A stretch of DNA of 64,000 nt from Bombiscardovia nodaiensis (GTDB lineage Bacteria; Actinomycetota; Actinomycetes; Actinomycetales; Bifidobacteriaceae). The position numbers and the translations under genes are program-made. Of the stretch, positions 54,226-63,807 are shown one piece after another. Each line of letters begins with the position of its first letter. Position 1 is the stretch's first letter. The DNA is taken from assembly GCA_033127725.1 (NCBI GenBank), contig AP026798.1:1736001-1800000 (forward strand), written 5' to 3'. The notes under the pieces are model-generated. The model did not search any database. It had not been told where the DNA came from and saw nothing but the letters and a program-made list of their open reading frames with translations.

Positions 54226-55435
54226 GGGTTAATGCCAAAATGTGTGTCTAAAATCGGCTTTGAGGGTTTGCGGGAGTAGGGCTGAGGACTGTTAGTAAGT
54301 GTCTGGTTTGCTTGGATTGTATGACGACACCAGTATGCCCTGCGTGCAATGCGGCAATGAAGAAGAATGGCACGACCAGCGCAGGACGCACCAGATGGCG
54401 GTGTAAACAGTACGGAGCATCAAAAAGCCACGCTTACGAACGGCGGGCCAGTGACCTAAGAAGTGGTTGGGACTGGTTATTCTCGGGTAGGAGACTGGCC
54501 GATGGTCCCACCTCGCAACGTACCCAGCAGCGGCGTAACCAACTGATCTGGTCCCTGATGCCACCCGTACCCCTGGTCCAAGACCATTACGACGTGGTGC
54601 AAGTCGACGGTATCTGGTTGCACCGCAAAGCCGTGGTCCTGATCGCCGTAGCTGACGCTCATGTCATCGGCTGGAGAGTAGCGCGTAGCGAGACCAGCCT
54701 GGCCTGGAGCCTTTTGATGGAACGCATAGCAGCCCCCAGGGTGCTGGCATGTGACGGTGGCGGAGGCATAGCCAAAGCAGTACGACAGGTTTGGCCTACC
54801 ACAGCCATGCAACGCTGCCTGTTCCACATCAGCATGAACGTCACCGCTTTAACCAGCATGAACCCCAAGCTCAAAGCCGGTAAAGAACTCAAACACCTCG
54901 CCATCCGCTTAAGCCAGGTCAAGAGTGAGGAGGACCTGAGACAATGGCTGGTTGCTTACAATGCTTGGGAAACCACATGGCACGAATGGTTGAAAACACA
55001 AAGCACGTATAAAGACGGTAGTGAAGCCGATAAACACCAAAGACTCGTCAAAGCCCGTAACCTCCTCAACAAGAGAATCAGAGAAGGCACCATGAACACC
55101 TTCATCACCCAAGCCAACCACTGCGACAGCCCCATCCCCACCACGAACAACCTCCTCGAATCATGGAACAAACAACTACGCGCCATGCTTAAGAAACCAC
55201 AACGGCTTGAACCTGGAACATGCAATCAGAGCCATCTGCTGGTGGTGCCACCAACACACACTCGAACCAGAAAGTGATGCCTGGCTCGTAGAACACGCCT
55301 ACACTGATCAAGACCTCGAACGCTTAAACACCATCGCCTGGCAACACAGCCAACAAGGCCCCCACCAAACCACCGGCATACCCGAACACTACAGCACCGC
55401 CACCAACTAACCTGCACACATTCTGGCCATTACCC
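54226..55435 (+). mobile_element. insertion sequence, IS1249-like (IS256-group), about 1.2 kb
   Basis: Imperfect terminal inverted repeats are visible: GGGTTAATGCCAAAATGTGTG at 54226-54246 and its partner at 55415-55435, matching at most positions (GGGTAATGGCCAGAATGTGTG when reversed). They enclose one transposase gene. No clear target duplication was found at either edge. Confidence 0.7.
54321..55410 (+). pseudogene. IS1249-like transposase, frameshifted near its 3' end
   Basis: From ATG 54321 the frame has an N-terminal zinc-finger-like CPACNAAMKKNGTTSAGRTRWRC, then the mutator-type DDE core: DVVQVDGIWLHRKAVV, VIGWRVARSE, LACDGGGGIAKAV, QRCLFHISMNV and NNLLESWNKQLRAML. At about 55190-55196 the frame shifts by +1. 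The true C-terminus (GLNLEHAIRAICWWCHQHT ... WLVEHAY) continues in the next frame to 55410. Removing one A from the AAGAAAC run restores one continuous protein, so the copy is probably inactive. Confidence 0.78.
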
Positions 55436-55460
55436 CCGGATTAGGCGGTGAAGCACGAAG

Positions 55461-55626
55461 AATGCTAGAGTTAATGGCAGAACTTGTAGTATATAAGGGA
55501 AGTCTCGTTGTGCTGTGGTTGGGGAACCAGAAAGCAAATCGCACCTAAAGCGATAAACGAGCAGCAGACACCAAAAACAATACAAGCCACGCGCAAAAGC
55601 GCTAGAAGGCCACACAGAGGGTTTAC
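55461..55626 (+). promoter_or_regulatory. leader of RCC1 gene 2 with blocks shared with gene 1
   Basis: AATGCTAGA at 55461-55469 and CTGTGGTTGGGGAAC at 55513-55527 repeat the blocks before RCC1 gene 1. GAGGG lies six bases before the ATG at 55627. Confidence 0.5.
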
Positions 55627-58600
55627 ATGCGAAACGTACGGGCTATCAGCACTGCCTTAGCACTATCCTTGACCATCCTGGGGGGGGGGTACGCTAACCT
55701 AGCGGCACCCACACCAGCCCACGCAGACCCGATTCAAGCCAACTCGCACTTCCACATTTCGCCAGCTTATGGCTCAGCCGCTGGGGACACGGACGTTCCC
55801 ATCACTCCTTACCCCGTTGTGGGAGTTAAATTTATCCAAATCAGTTCCCGCCTTAACCACACCCTCGCCATCGGCGACGACGGCAACACCTACGCATGGG
55901 GAGACAACACTTACGGTCAACTCGGCGACGGCACAACAACACAGAGGCTGACCCCAGTCAAAGTAAAAGTCCCAACAGGAGTCAAATTTACTCAAGTCAG
56001 TGCAGGAGGAGAGGGCGCTCACTCACTAGCTAGAGACGAAAATGGAAATGCTTACGCATGGGGGCACAATAACAAGGGCCAGCTTGGGTTTGGTGATACT
56101 ACAGACCGTCTCACACCTCAAAAGATTACTTTACCAAGTGGAATTCACTTCGGCAGAATAATTGCTGGAAATGACTTTAGTATCGGCTCATCATCTGACT
56201 ATCATGCTGGTCTATTCACTTGGGGCAATAATGCAGATGGTCAATTAGGTGTGGGAGACAACAATATCCGCACTACTCCCACCCTAGTAGCAGATCTTGG
56301 TTACAATTCCATGATTAGCACTCGGCAATCAACCGTAATGGTAGATGCCAACCCAGGAAGTGGAGGCAATAAAATCTACGCTTGGGGAGGTAATCAATAC
56401 GGGCAACTCTTAACAGGCGATCGAGTAAATCGCAATGCTCCAGTTTCAATCAACCCTCCTTCTGGAGTTAACTACCTCGCTAACATACATTTAGGCGCTG
56501 GCACCGCAAATTCAGGATCATACGGCGATACAATCTACAGCTGGGGTCAAGGCGGTAGAGGGCAAATGGGCGACGGCAGCGGTAACACAGGTGCAGACAC
56601 GCTCATTACCACACTTCAGCAAGTCACTTTCAGCATGCCAGCAGGAGTAAAAGTCGTAAGTCTCAGCCGTGGTAATTGGCACGCTATTGCCGTTGGAGAC
56701 GACAGAAAAATGTACGCATGGGGCAATAACTGGTACGGGGCACTCGGCAACTCTTCCACTCCAACTGGAGTTCCAGTAAACGTTAGTAATGATCCATCCA
56801 TCTGCGCTACGCCAACACTAGTAGAACTGCCAACTGGAGTAACTACAACAAATATCACTACAGGCGACTGGAACTCTTTTGCTATCGGCGATGACGGCAA
56901 TACATACGCATGGGGCAGGAACGACCACGGTCAGCTGGGTGACGGTACTACTATTGACAGGTACACACCGGTACGCGTCGGATCAAAAGTCAACATCACC
57001 AAGGTCACCTTTGACGGCGCATCTGCGTCAGGCACCACCAACCCCGTATCAAGCATCTGGACCGGCAAAGCACCAGCACACCCGGCCGGGCAAACCACTG
57101 TAACAATAGAGTGGAAACTCAATGGAATTCCCCAACCCTCAGAAACCTACGATTTTAAGTATTTAGCAGCACATACAGTCACCTTCAAAAGTGGTAAACC
57201 GGGCGATTCTGATATTAAACAGACCGTACTTGATGGAAACTACGCGAGCTACCCAACACCAGCCCCCTCTTGGGCCACGCACGCTTTTAATGGCTGGTAT
57301 GTAGACGGGCATCTCTACGATTTTGGAACCCAAATCACTCAAGACCTAACTTTAACCGCCCAATGGGGCGATTTTACTAGTATGAGTCCAACCAGCGGTC
57401 CTACTCGCGGGTACACTGATGTCTCATTTGCGGCACCACCCGGAATCCGTTTTACACAAATTGCAGTTGGAACCAATGGTGGTATTGCAATTGGTAACGA
57501 TGCTCATACATATCAATGGCAAGAAGACTTTCAAAATAGGCGTATGACCCAGGTGAAGACACCAGTACAATTTGTAAAAATCAGCGCAGGCAAAAACCAT
57601 AATCTTGCACTAGGCGTTGATGGCAAAGTGTATGCTTGGGGCAGCAATTACGCAGGACAACTCGGTATACAAACTGATGAAAATGGTATCACAGGGCTTG
57701 CAACCATTTATCCTCCAGTACAGGTGACGATGCCTGACACGATACGTATTATTTCTATCAGTGCCGGAGGGCTACATTCTCTCGCACTAACAGAGAACGG
57801 CACTGTTTATTCATGGGGCAGCAAGAATCAATCACAATTAGGAGATGGAGTCCAGCCTATCTACCCTCAATATGGTGGAAGCTGGTCAGGCCGTGCGCAA
57901 CCCCAGCCCATCAGGACAAGTATCAAATTCAAGGCAGTATTTGGGGGGAAAATGTCATCCTTCGCTATAGCCCTTGATGGCACACCATATGCATGGGGAG
58001 GTCTCGTTACTCTCGGTACACCAGCTGGCAGTGACCCGAATATTCCCACAGCGGTAGATACAAACGTGAAATTCAAGTCAATAAGTGTTGGGGAAAATAC
58101 TGTCATGGGATTAACTGAAGACGGCAAAGCATACGGCTGGGGCGGAAATTATTTCGGCCAAATCGGTGCAGGTAACATAGATCCCAATACCAATCAGGTA
58201 AATCCTCAATCGGTTAATGTCCCAACACAGACCAACACCAGCCTTCGTTTTAAAAGCATCAGCGTAGGAGGGTCAGGTGATGCAACTCTTGCTATTACTG
58301 AAGATGGAACGGCCTACACATGGGGTTGTAATTATTATGGATTACTAGGTAATGGAAGCAAAGACAGTCTCCCTCACGTAACACCTACGAAGCTTAAAAC
58401 TGACCTTAAATATATCGCTTTAAACGCAAATGATTCATTTACCAATTGGTTAGCGGCCAATGGTTTTGCTGCCGGAATAGCAGCTGATGGAAATATCTAT
58501 AGTTGGGGAGATACATGGTCAGCAGGCGATCGATACCTTTCACCAAAGCAAATACCATCACCCCAACCGATTGTCACCCAGGTTAAGTTTGGTAGCACTC

Positions 58601-58929
58601 CAGGAATCTATCCCCATTTTAATGACAATAGCTGGAACGGCACTGCTGACTATAAATGGCACGTATATTCACCACCGCACACTCCAGATGAAACTGTTGA
58701 TGTGGAAATCAGTTGGACTCTGGGAGGCGTGGCGCAAGAACCCATTAAGTTCAAATTCAGGTACTACTCGTACTTTGACTTGCCCGCAGCCGGTGCCATA
58801 CCCCTTCAGCGGCTGAGTGGAGGCATGCTGCTAGCTCTCACAGCCGCAGGCGCTCTCATATACGCAGGGTTCGCCTACTCCAAACGCAAACGCGGCAGGC
58901 ACGTAGGCCTTGGCCGGCGAAGAGCATAA
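55627..58929 (+). CDS. phase-variable secreted RCC1-repeat surface protein 2
   Basis: 1100 residues with the same architecture as the 2.9-6.2 kb protein. Signal peptide (about 1-36, ending AHA) with three G10-encoded glycines, a TIG-like start (ISPAYGSAAGDTDV), seven RCC1 repeats (YAWGDNTYGQLGDG and relatives), a TIG-like strand region, one InlB-type repeat (about 514-580; GWYVDGH...LTAQW), then seven more repeats. Several repeats in the second set are degenerate (YQWQEDF, YAWGGLVTLG). LPAAG lies at residues 1052-1056, then a helix and KRKRGRH. The middle is AT-richer than gene 1. It lies just beyond the IS, at the edge of the accessory island. Surface adhesion is inferred. Confidence 0.87.
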   Translation: MRNVRAISTALALSLTILGGGYANLAAPTPAHADPIQANSHFHISPAYGSAAGDTDVPITPYPVVGVKFIQISSRLNHTLAIGDDGNTYAWGDNTYGQLGDGTTTQRLTPVKVKVPTGVKFTQVSAGGEGAHSLARDENGNAYAWGHNNKGQLGFGDTTDRLTPQKITLPSGIHFGRIIAGNDFSIGSSSDYHAGLFTWGNNADGQLGVGDNNIRTTPTLVADLGYNSMISTRQSTVMVDANPGSGGNKIYAWGGNQYGQLLTGDRVNRNAPVSINPPSGVNYLANIHLGAGTANSGSYGDTIYSWGQGGRGQMGDGSGNTGADTLITTLQQVTFSMPAGVKVVSLSRGNWHAIAVGDDRKMYAWGNNWYGALGNSSTPTGVPVNVSNDPSICATPTLVELPTGVTTTNITTGDWNSFAIGDDGNTYAWGRNDHGQLGDGTTIDRYTPVRVGSKVNITKVTFDGASASGTTNPVSSIWTGKAPAHPAGQTTVTIEWKLNGIPQPSETYDFKYLAAHTVTFKSGKPGDSDIKQTVLDGNYASYPTPAPSWATHAFNGWYVDGHLYDFGTQITQDLTLTAQWGDFTSMSPTSGPTRGYTDVSFAAPPGIRFTQIAVGTNGGIAIGNDAHTYQWQEDFQNRRMTQVKTPVQFVKISAGKNHNLALGVDGKVYAWGSNYAGQLGIQTDENGITGLATIYPPVQVTMPDTIRIISISAGGLHSLALTENGTVYSWGSKNQSQLGDGVQPIYPQYGGSWSGRAQPQPIRTSIKFKAVFGGKMSSFAIALDGTPYAWGGLVTLGTPAGSDPNIPTAVDTNVKFKSISVGENTVMGLTEDGKAYGWGGNYFGQIGAGNIDPNTNQVNPQSVNVPTQTNTSLRFKSISVGGSGDATLAITEDGTAYTWGCNYYGLLGNGSKDSLPHVTPTKLKTDLKYIALNANDSFTNWLAANGFAAGIAADGNIYSWGDTWSAGDRYLSPKQIPSPQPIVTQVKFGSTPGIYPHFNDNSWNGTADYKWHVYSPPHTPDETVDVEISWTLGGVAQEPIKFKFRYYSYFDLPAAGAIPLQRLSGGMLLALTAAGALIYAGFAYSKRKRGRHVGLGRRRA
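55680..55689 (+). repeat. G10 homopolymer, predicted phase-variation switch
   Basis: Ten G in the signal-peptide codons of RCC1 gene 2, in frame. With nine G the frame stops at TAG in the third codon after the tract (ACG CTA ACC TAG); with eleven it stops at TAA after GTA CGC. Confidence 0.8.
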
Positions 58930-58937
58930 TAAAAGGT

Positions 58938-59111
58938 ATGAAACATACATCCATCCACCCCTGGTCCGCTCGCGACTACATCGAGAGTGAACAGGATGCC
59001 GCCGAATATCTCAAAGCTGTAGCCGAGCTTGACGACCCCGAGCTCCTTGAAGCTGCCGCTGCCGATGTTGCACAGGCCCGTAAAGCATCGCACACACGAA
59101 TAAATAGATAA
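58938..59111 (+). pseudogene. truncated HigA-like addiction-module antitoxin
   Basis: A 57-residue frame with an AAAAGG upstream. PWSARDYIESEQDAAEYLKAVAELDDPELLEAAAADVAQARK matches the N-terminal helical part of probable addiction-module antidote proteins (HigA/HipB-like), but the HTH half is missing and the frame ends in THTRINR. No toxin gene is adjacent. It is read as a remnant; a functional micro-protein cannot be excluded. Confidence 0.55.
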
Positions 59112-59161
59112 ACAATACGAGTCCCAGTAGCCTCTCAATTGGTTGCTGGGACTCGTATTGT
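59112..59161. terminator. bidirectional terminator
   Basis: ACAATACGAGTCCCAG (59112-59127) pairs perfectly with 59146-59161. It starts directly after the antitoxin remnant and faces the convergent gene at 59206. Confidence 0.9.
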
Positions 59162-59205
59162 ATGAATCTTTTATTCAACTCTGGTCAGTCGGATATGACA
59201 CTCGT

Positions 59206-59691
59206 TTATACGGCTGCGAGCTCCACTTGACGTTCGTTGATGCACAAATCTGGCAGGGCATTCGGCAGGCGAATAGGCAGTGCCGCACCCTTGTACTCGT
59301 ACTCACGCAAGGCATCTAGGAGCATAGATATTTCAGCATTTCCGCTGGTCCACTCTGAGCCTTCGCTCAGGTCGAGCACCCGCTCGCCGCTCGTACTCTC
59401 CGCTTGCCAACTGGCAACTGGGCGCACCGACAAATACGTCACCCGCGCATCTTCTTTGACGAACACATTCGCAAGGCCACCGATGGCAGTAATCCGCTCC
59501 ACCAGTAGCACCAACGGTTCCTTACCCAGCGCTACAACAACCGGGTAGCCACCCTCTTCGTCGTGAATTACCATGACTTGGTCCATCGCCCCATGACCAA
59601 TACTGCGATTAATCTCAGCCTCGAAGCTATCGAGCTCACGATTCATATTCTCTCGCGCACTCAGCGACGCACCTGACAACGTTTCGTTCAT
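59206..59691 (-). CDS. hypothetical cytosolic protein
   Basis: 161 residues from the ATG at 59691, with AAGGTG upstream; a GTG at 59700 is too close to that site. Not recognised. It is acidic, with no signal peptide or helix in the membrane. A beta-rich core (VMVIHDEEGGYPVVVALGKEPLVLLVERI, RVTYLSVRP) is followed by an alpha-helical C-terminus (EISMLLDALREYEYKG). It is convergent with RCC1 gene 2 across a shared terminator and divergent from coaD. Confidence 0.6.
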   Translation of the reverse strand: MNETLSGASLSARENMNRELDSFEAEINRSIGHGAMDQVMVIHDEEGGYPVVVALGKEPLVLLVERITAIGGLANVFVKEDARVTYLSVRPVASWQAESTSGERVLDLSEGSEWTSGNAEISMLLDALREYEYKGAALPIRLPNALPDLCINERQVELAAV

Positions 59692-59925
59692 CCCAATCAC
59701 CTTCCTTCAGCTCTCGTTGCCTCAAAATTGCTTGCTGCATGAATATAATTCCCGCATTAAATTCCCTATATATGCTATTAGCCTACCTGCAACTGGAATA
59801 AATTGTTATATAGAATATAGAACGAATCGCACACATGCACCCACAATTCGGCACTGCGGCGGGGCGCGCCGGAGCAAACTACGCGGGTGTAGGCAAGTTT
59901 CGGTAGTTCGCGGTAGGCTGGGGGT

Positions 59926-60417
59926 ATGACTATAGCTGTATGCCCTGGGTCTTACGATCCGGTGACCTCCGGCCACCTTGACGTGATCGAGAGATGCGCC
60001 TGCTTTTTCCAGGAAGTCCACGTAGTGGTGGCGGTCAACATGGCCAAGACCCCGCTCTTCCCGGAAGGCGAGCGCGTCTCGATGATTCGCGAAGCCCTGG
60101 CAGCGGACGGGTATCCCGACATACAAGTGGCGTCGACGAGCGGCCTGATTACTGACTACTGCAAGCAGGTGGGCGCATCCGTTATCGTCAAGGGGCTGCG
60201 GCAGAACGGCGACTACGAGGCCGAGCTGGGTATGGCTCTGGTGAACCGCAAACTGGCGGGCGTGGAGACCCTCTTCCTGCCGGCAGACCCGGTGCGCGAA
60301 CATATTTCTAGCTCCATCGTCAAGGATGTGGCCCGGCATGGGGGCGACATTCGCGGCATGGTACCCGACAACGTTATTGACAAACTTCAGGCGGCAATGA
60401 ATCGAGAAAAGAGCTGA
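59926..60417 (+). CDS. coaD: phosphopantetheine adenylyltransferase
   Basis: Penultimate step of coenzyme A synthesis. The 163-residue protein has [19 protein letters not shown] with the nucleotidyltransferase TxGH-type His, [22 protein letters not shown], and [17 protein letters not shown], the family's C-terminal ISSxxVR-like motif. It is the first of a run of core genes on the plus strand. Confidence 0.97.
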   Translation: MTIAVCPGSYDPVTSGHLDVIERCACFFQEVHVVVAVNMAKTPLFPEGERVSMIREALAADGYPDIQVASTSGLITDYCKQVGASVIVKGLRQNGDYEAELGMALVNRKLAGVETLFLPADPVREHISSSIVKDVARHGGDIRGMVPDNVIDKLQAAMNREKS

Positions 60418-60419
60418 TT

Positions 60420-61556
60420 ATGGCGGAAGAAAGAGACAGCAACCGCGGCGAAGGACTCACAGGCAGCCAGGCGAAGAGCGGCGCCGCTGACCAGAACGAG
60501 CGCTTCAAACCACCGACATCGGCGACAGACCTGCCGGCGCAGGCCCACAAACCAGCCCAGGAGGACGATAACACGAACTCCTCTTCTATCACGCGGCAAA
60601 AAGCGCGCAATTCCTCAACTGATCTGTTCGCCAGCACCAACACCGGCAGCAGACCCGCTTCCAGCCATTCTGCAGGCAGCCAGGCCCGCTCGTTCGCTCC
60701 GACCGGCACCCAGGCCAAAGCACAGCCTCCAGTGAACAGCGGGCAGATGCGCAGCGCTTCAGCCCGTCCGACCGCAGGCCAAGGGAGCTCACAAACGCCC
60801 AAGGGTCAAGCAGCTGAGCAGAAGACAGGCCAGACAAGCGCCCAGGCCAGCAAGTCTGAGCAGGCAGCCCGACCAGCAGCCCAAGCCCAATCGGCCACAC
60901 AGCCAGCAGCCCAGCCAGGAGCCCGGCCAGCCGCACGGCCAACTTCCGCCCGCCAGCTGCCAGACCTACCGGACCTGCGCGAGGACGCTGGCCCAAGCTC
61001 TGCTTCCCCTGCCTCTCGGGCCGAATTCACCACGGTTTACGACATTCTCGACAAGATGGAAGCCATGCTGGACGAGGCCAAGTCCTCCATGTTCGCCCCC
61101 AGCATCGCCAAGATTGACCGCGAAGAATTCCTAGACGCCCTGGCTGACTTGAAGAAGATGCTCCCGGTGCAGTTGGAGCGCGCTTCGGCACTGATGCGCG
61201 AGTCCGAGCGACGCTTGGATGGCGCTCAAACCCAGTCCAAAGCTATCATCTCGGAGGCCCAGAGCCAGGCGGCCGACATCGTAAAGGAGGCTGGCGAGCA
61301 GGCTGAGTTCCTGGCTGGCCAGGAGAACGTGGTAGCCATCGCCCAGCGCAAGGCTCAGGCCATTATTGACCAGGCTCAAGCTCAGAGCGATAAGCTCGTC
61401 CAGGGGGCCAACGAATATTCAGCCAAGGTAATGGAGGCCCTGAGCTCGCAGCTGGAGCACTACCAGCAGGACGTGCAGGCAGGCATAGAAGTGCTGCACG
61501 AGCGCGAGCGCCAGGCGGCCTCCAAGTTGGATCAATCGTATGCGGAAGGCAATTAA
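60420..61556 (+). CDS. coiled-coil cell-division/DivIVA-like protein
   Basis: 378 residues, starting 2 bases after coaD. Residues 1-200 are low-complexity, rich in Ala, Gln, Ser and Pro and probably disordered. Residues about 205-375 form a long heptad coiled coil (TVYDILDKMEAMLDEAKSSM, REEFLDALADLKKMLPVQLERASALM, continuous Ala/Gln/Glu helix). Proteins of this position and shape in Actinobacteria are annotated as DivIVA-like or ATPase-associated cell-division factors. The exact role is unknown. Confidence 0.75.
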   Translation: MAEERDSNRGEGLTGSQAKSGAADQNERFKPPTSATDLPAQAHKPAQEDDNTNSSSITRQKARNSSTDLFASTNTGSRPASSHSAGSQARSFAPTGTQAKAQPPVNSGQMRSASARPTAGQGSSQTPKGQAAEQKTGQTSAQASKSEQAARPAAQAQSATQPAAQPGARPAARPTSARQLPDLPDLREDAGPSSASPASRAEFTTVYDILDKMEAMLDEAKSSMFAPSIAKIDREEFLDALADLKKMLPVQLERASALMRESERRLDGAQTQSKAIISEAQSQAADIVKEAGEQAEFLAGQENVVAIAQRKAQAIIDQAQAQSDKLVQGANEYSAKVMEALSSQLEHYQQDVQAGIEVLHERERQAASKLDQSYAEGN

Positions 61557-61559
61557 AAT

Positions 61560-62180
61560 ATGACAAATGCGGCAAGCTCGCCCTGGGCGGTTTCCGTAGC
61601 TCAACTGGCGCAACAGGCTGGGCAGAGTAAGACGATAGACGCCAATTTCCCCGCTCCCAGCGGCATTGGCGACGAGATTGTGGGCGTGAGCGAGGGCGAG
61701 CCGGTGCATGTGTCCGGCAGCCTGGACTCGATTGTAGACGGACTCATTTTGAACGCCCATATTAGCGCTCCCCTGCACGCCGTGTGCACCCGCTGCCTGA
61801 AGCCGCTCTCCGGCCCCAAGGAACTAGACGTCGTGGCTTTCTTCCCCTATGAGATGCCCGAGGAGAAGGACGAAGGCCAGGGCGAGGTGGAAATTGTAGC
61901 CGGTGAAGAGGAGGCTGGAGACGGCAATACTTACCCCCTGGCTGGCTCCGGCACGCTGGTGGACCTGGAGGCGCTCCTGCGCGACAACCTGGTGGAATCC
62001 ATACCGCTCAAGGTATTGTGCAAGCCGGATTGCAAGGGCCTGTGCTCCCAGTGCGGCATTGACTTAAACGAGCACCCCGACCACCATCACGACATTATCG
62101 ACGGACGCTGGTCTGCTCTGGAGGGCCTCAAAGCCCAGCTAGAGCAGGGAACTGATGGCTCTCAATCCGCCAAAGAGTAA
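61560..62180 (+). CDS. DUF177 (YceD-like) protein, probable 23S rRNA accumulation factor
   Basis: 206 residues. The CTRCLKPL motif in the middle and CKPDCKGLCSQCGIDLNEHPDHHH near the C-terminus are the paired Cys sites of the DUF177/YceD family, which lies beside rpmF in most bacteria and has been linked to 23S rRNA accumulation. The sequence between them is acidic. It is followed by rpmF 175 bases downstream. Confidence 0.92.
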   Translation: MTNAASSPWAVSVAQLAQQAGQSKTIDANFPAPSGIGDEIVGVSEGEPVHVSGSLDSIVDGLILNAHISAPLHAVCTRCLKPLSGPKELDVVAFFPYEMPEEKDEGQGEVEIVAGEEEAGDGNTYPLAGSGTLVDLEALLRDNLVESIPLKVLCKPDCKGLCSQCGIDLNEHPDHHHDIIDGRWSALEGLKAQLEQGTDGSQSAKE

Positions 62181-62355
62181 CGCGGAAGCGAGTACCGGTC
62201 GGCCAGCCAAGCTAGCTAGGATTGGCAGACTTGGGTTGCTTGCCGCGCTCGTCAGGCCACTGCCAGTGCTGCCCTGCTTGCGATTTGGCTAGGGTCTGCG
62301 CTAAACTTGCTAGACGCTTAAGCTCACAAGATTTCGATCGAAATAGAGGAAGATT

Positions 62356-62553
62356 ATGGCACTGCCAAAGTATAAGACTTCGCGCGCAAACACGCACTCG
62401 CGTCGCGCCAACTGGAAGACCCAAGCTGCCAGCACGGTCACCTGCCCCAACTGCGGAGCACCGACCCTGCCTCACATGGCTTGCCCTTCCTGCGGTAGCT
62501 TCCGTGGCCGCGTCTACCGCGACGCTGTTCGCTCAAAGTTCGCCGCCAAGTAA
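62356..62553 (+). CDS. rpmF: 50S ribosomal protein L32
   Basis: 65 residues. The N-terminus [20 protein letters not shown] is followed by the zinc-site [18 protein letters not shown] and [15 protein letters not shown] precedes the ATG. This is the zinc-binding (C+) form with four Cys. Confidence 0.97.
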   Translation: MALPKYKTSRANTHSRRANWKTQAASTVTCPNCGAPTLPHMACPSCGSFRGRVYRDAVRSKFAAK

Positions 62554-62599
62554 GCGCTAGCGATTCGGGCTGTATAGGCCCGTTTTAAGCTCAGAATAT

Positions 62600-62635
62600 G
62601 AACCCTGCCATCGACGGGTGGCGGGGTTCTTTTAT
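62600..62635 (+). terminator. terminator after rpmF
   Basis: GAACCCTGCC (62600-62609) pairs with GGCGGGGTTC (62620-62629; one mismatch), followed by TTTTAT. Confidence 0.85.
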
Positions 62636-62680
62636 ACTCGGAATATAGAGGCTTATTAGCAAGGTCCAAAAGGAAAAGAT

Positions 62681-63625
62681 ATGAGCGAATCAGGAGCGCC
62701 CGGCGAGGGCGAACGAATAGCAGACAGCGAGCGGGCTCAGGCCCCACAATCGGACGAGCAGCTCCGCGTTAGCCAAGTGCGCGACGAGCACCAGCGTAGG
62801 CAGGACCAGCCGGAAGCGACCACTAGCAATCCAAGCAGCGAACCCGCCTCCCAGCTGCCAGCCCGTGAGCTCTTCAAGGCCCTGGGCCAAACCCTCCAGC
62901 CTGACCTGCTCATCCACGCCCTGACCCACCGCTCCTTTGCCCACGAGCACGAAGGCATGCCCAACAACGAACGCCTGGAATTTCTGGGCGATGCCGTGCT
63001 TGAGCTGGTCTCGACCGAAACCCTCTACAAGCTCCACCCCGACATGAACGAGGGCCAGCTGGCCAAGATGCGCGCCAAGGCCGTCTCGGAGGAAGCGCTT
63101 TCGGCCATTGCCCGCACCAAACTCCACCTGGGACAGTACATTCTGCTGGGCCACGGCGAGTCCGAGAGCGGCGGCGCGGACAAAGATTCTATCCTGTGCG
63201 ACACGGTCGAGGCCCTGATTGGAGCCGTTTTTGTGGAGCACGGCATCGACGGCGCCCGCAAGACCGTGCACGCCCTGGTGGACGACACGCTGGCAGAAGT
63301 GGCAACCGAAGGCCCGGCCCTGGACTGGAAAACGTCGGTCACGGTCAAGGCCCACCAGCTGGGCTTGGGCGTTCCCACCTACCACATGTCCGTCTCCGGC
63401 CCCGAATACGCGCAAGTGTTTACGGCAGAGCTCATTTTGGACGGTACTAGCACGGTCATCGGATCCGGCCAGGCTTCCAGCAAGCGCAAGGCCCAGCTCG
63501 CGGCCGCCGAAGTGGGATGGAAAGCGCTGGACGAGTCCGAAACCCGCAGCAAACTTAAGCAGGAGACGGGCCAGAGCCGCGCGCGTTCCTCCAAACCACA
63601 GGCCGACCAGGAGTCCGCCGACTAG
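62681..63625 (+). CDS. rnc: ribonuclease III
   Basis: Double-strand RNA endonuclease for rRNA processing. The 314-residue protein has a polar N-terminal extension of about 55 residues, then the catalytic domain with NERLEFLGDAVLELV at about 96-110 (signature with the active-site Glu and Asp) and DTVEALIGAVFVEHG with the second acidic pair. The dsRNA-binding domain at about 210-285 has SGPEYAQVFTAELILDG and GSGQASSKRKAQLAAAEVGWKAL. The C-terminal tail is Arg/Lys-rich. The extension makes it longer than typical E. coli-size Rnc. Confidence 0.96.
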   Translation: MSESGAPGEGERIADSERAQAPQSDEQLRVSQVRDEHQRRQDQPEATTSNPSSEPASQLPARELFKALGQTLQPDLLIHALTHRSFAHEHEGMPNNERLEFLGDAVLELVSTETLYKLHPDMNEGQLAKMRAKAVSEEALSAIARTKLHLGQYILLGHGESESGGADKDSILCDTVEALIGAVFVEHGIDGARKTVHALVDDTLAEVATEGPALDWKTSVTVKAHQLGLGVPTYHMSVSGPEYAQVFTAELILDGTSTVIGSGQASSKRKAQLAAAEVGWKALDESETRSKLKQETGQSRARSSKPQADQESAD

Positions 63626-63807
63626 CAGGAGTTGGCACAGATGTGCAGCACTGGCAGCGACTCACACTGACTCAGCAGCCGCCAGGAGCACCTTTTGCCT
63701 ATGAAAGCCCGCACGCTTGTCGCATCTTTTCCACTATGTGAGCTGTTTACCTCGCTGTGACGAGTCAGCGTTTAGACTGGAGAGAAACACCAAAGGAGAG
63801 GAGCAAG

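Noticed and set aside
55180..55200. programmed frameshift in the IS transposase
   Set aside because: The shift needed is +1 at AAGAAAC, not a typical -1 slippery heptamer, and the related elements I know of use one continuous frame. A damaging insertion is simpler.
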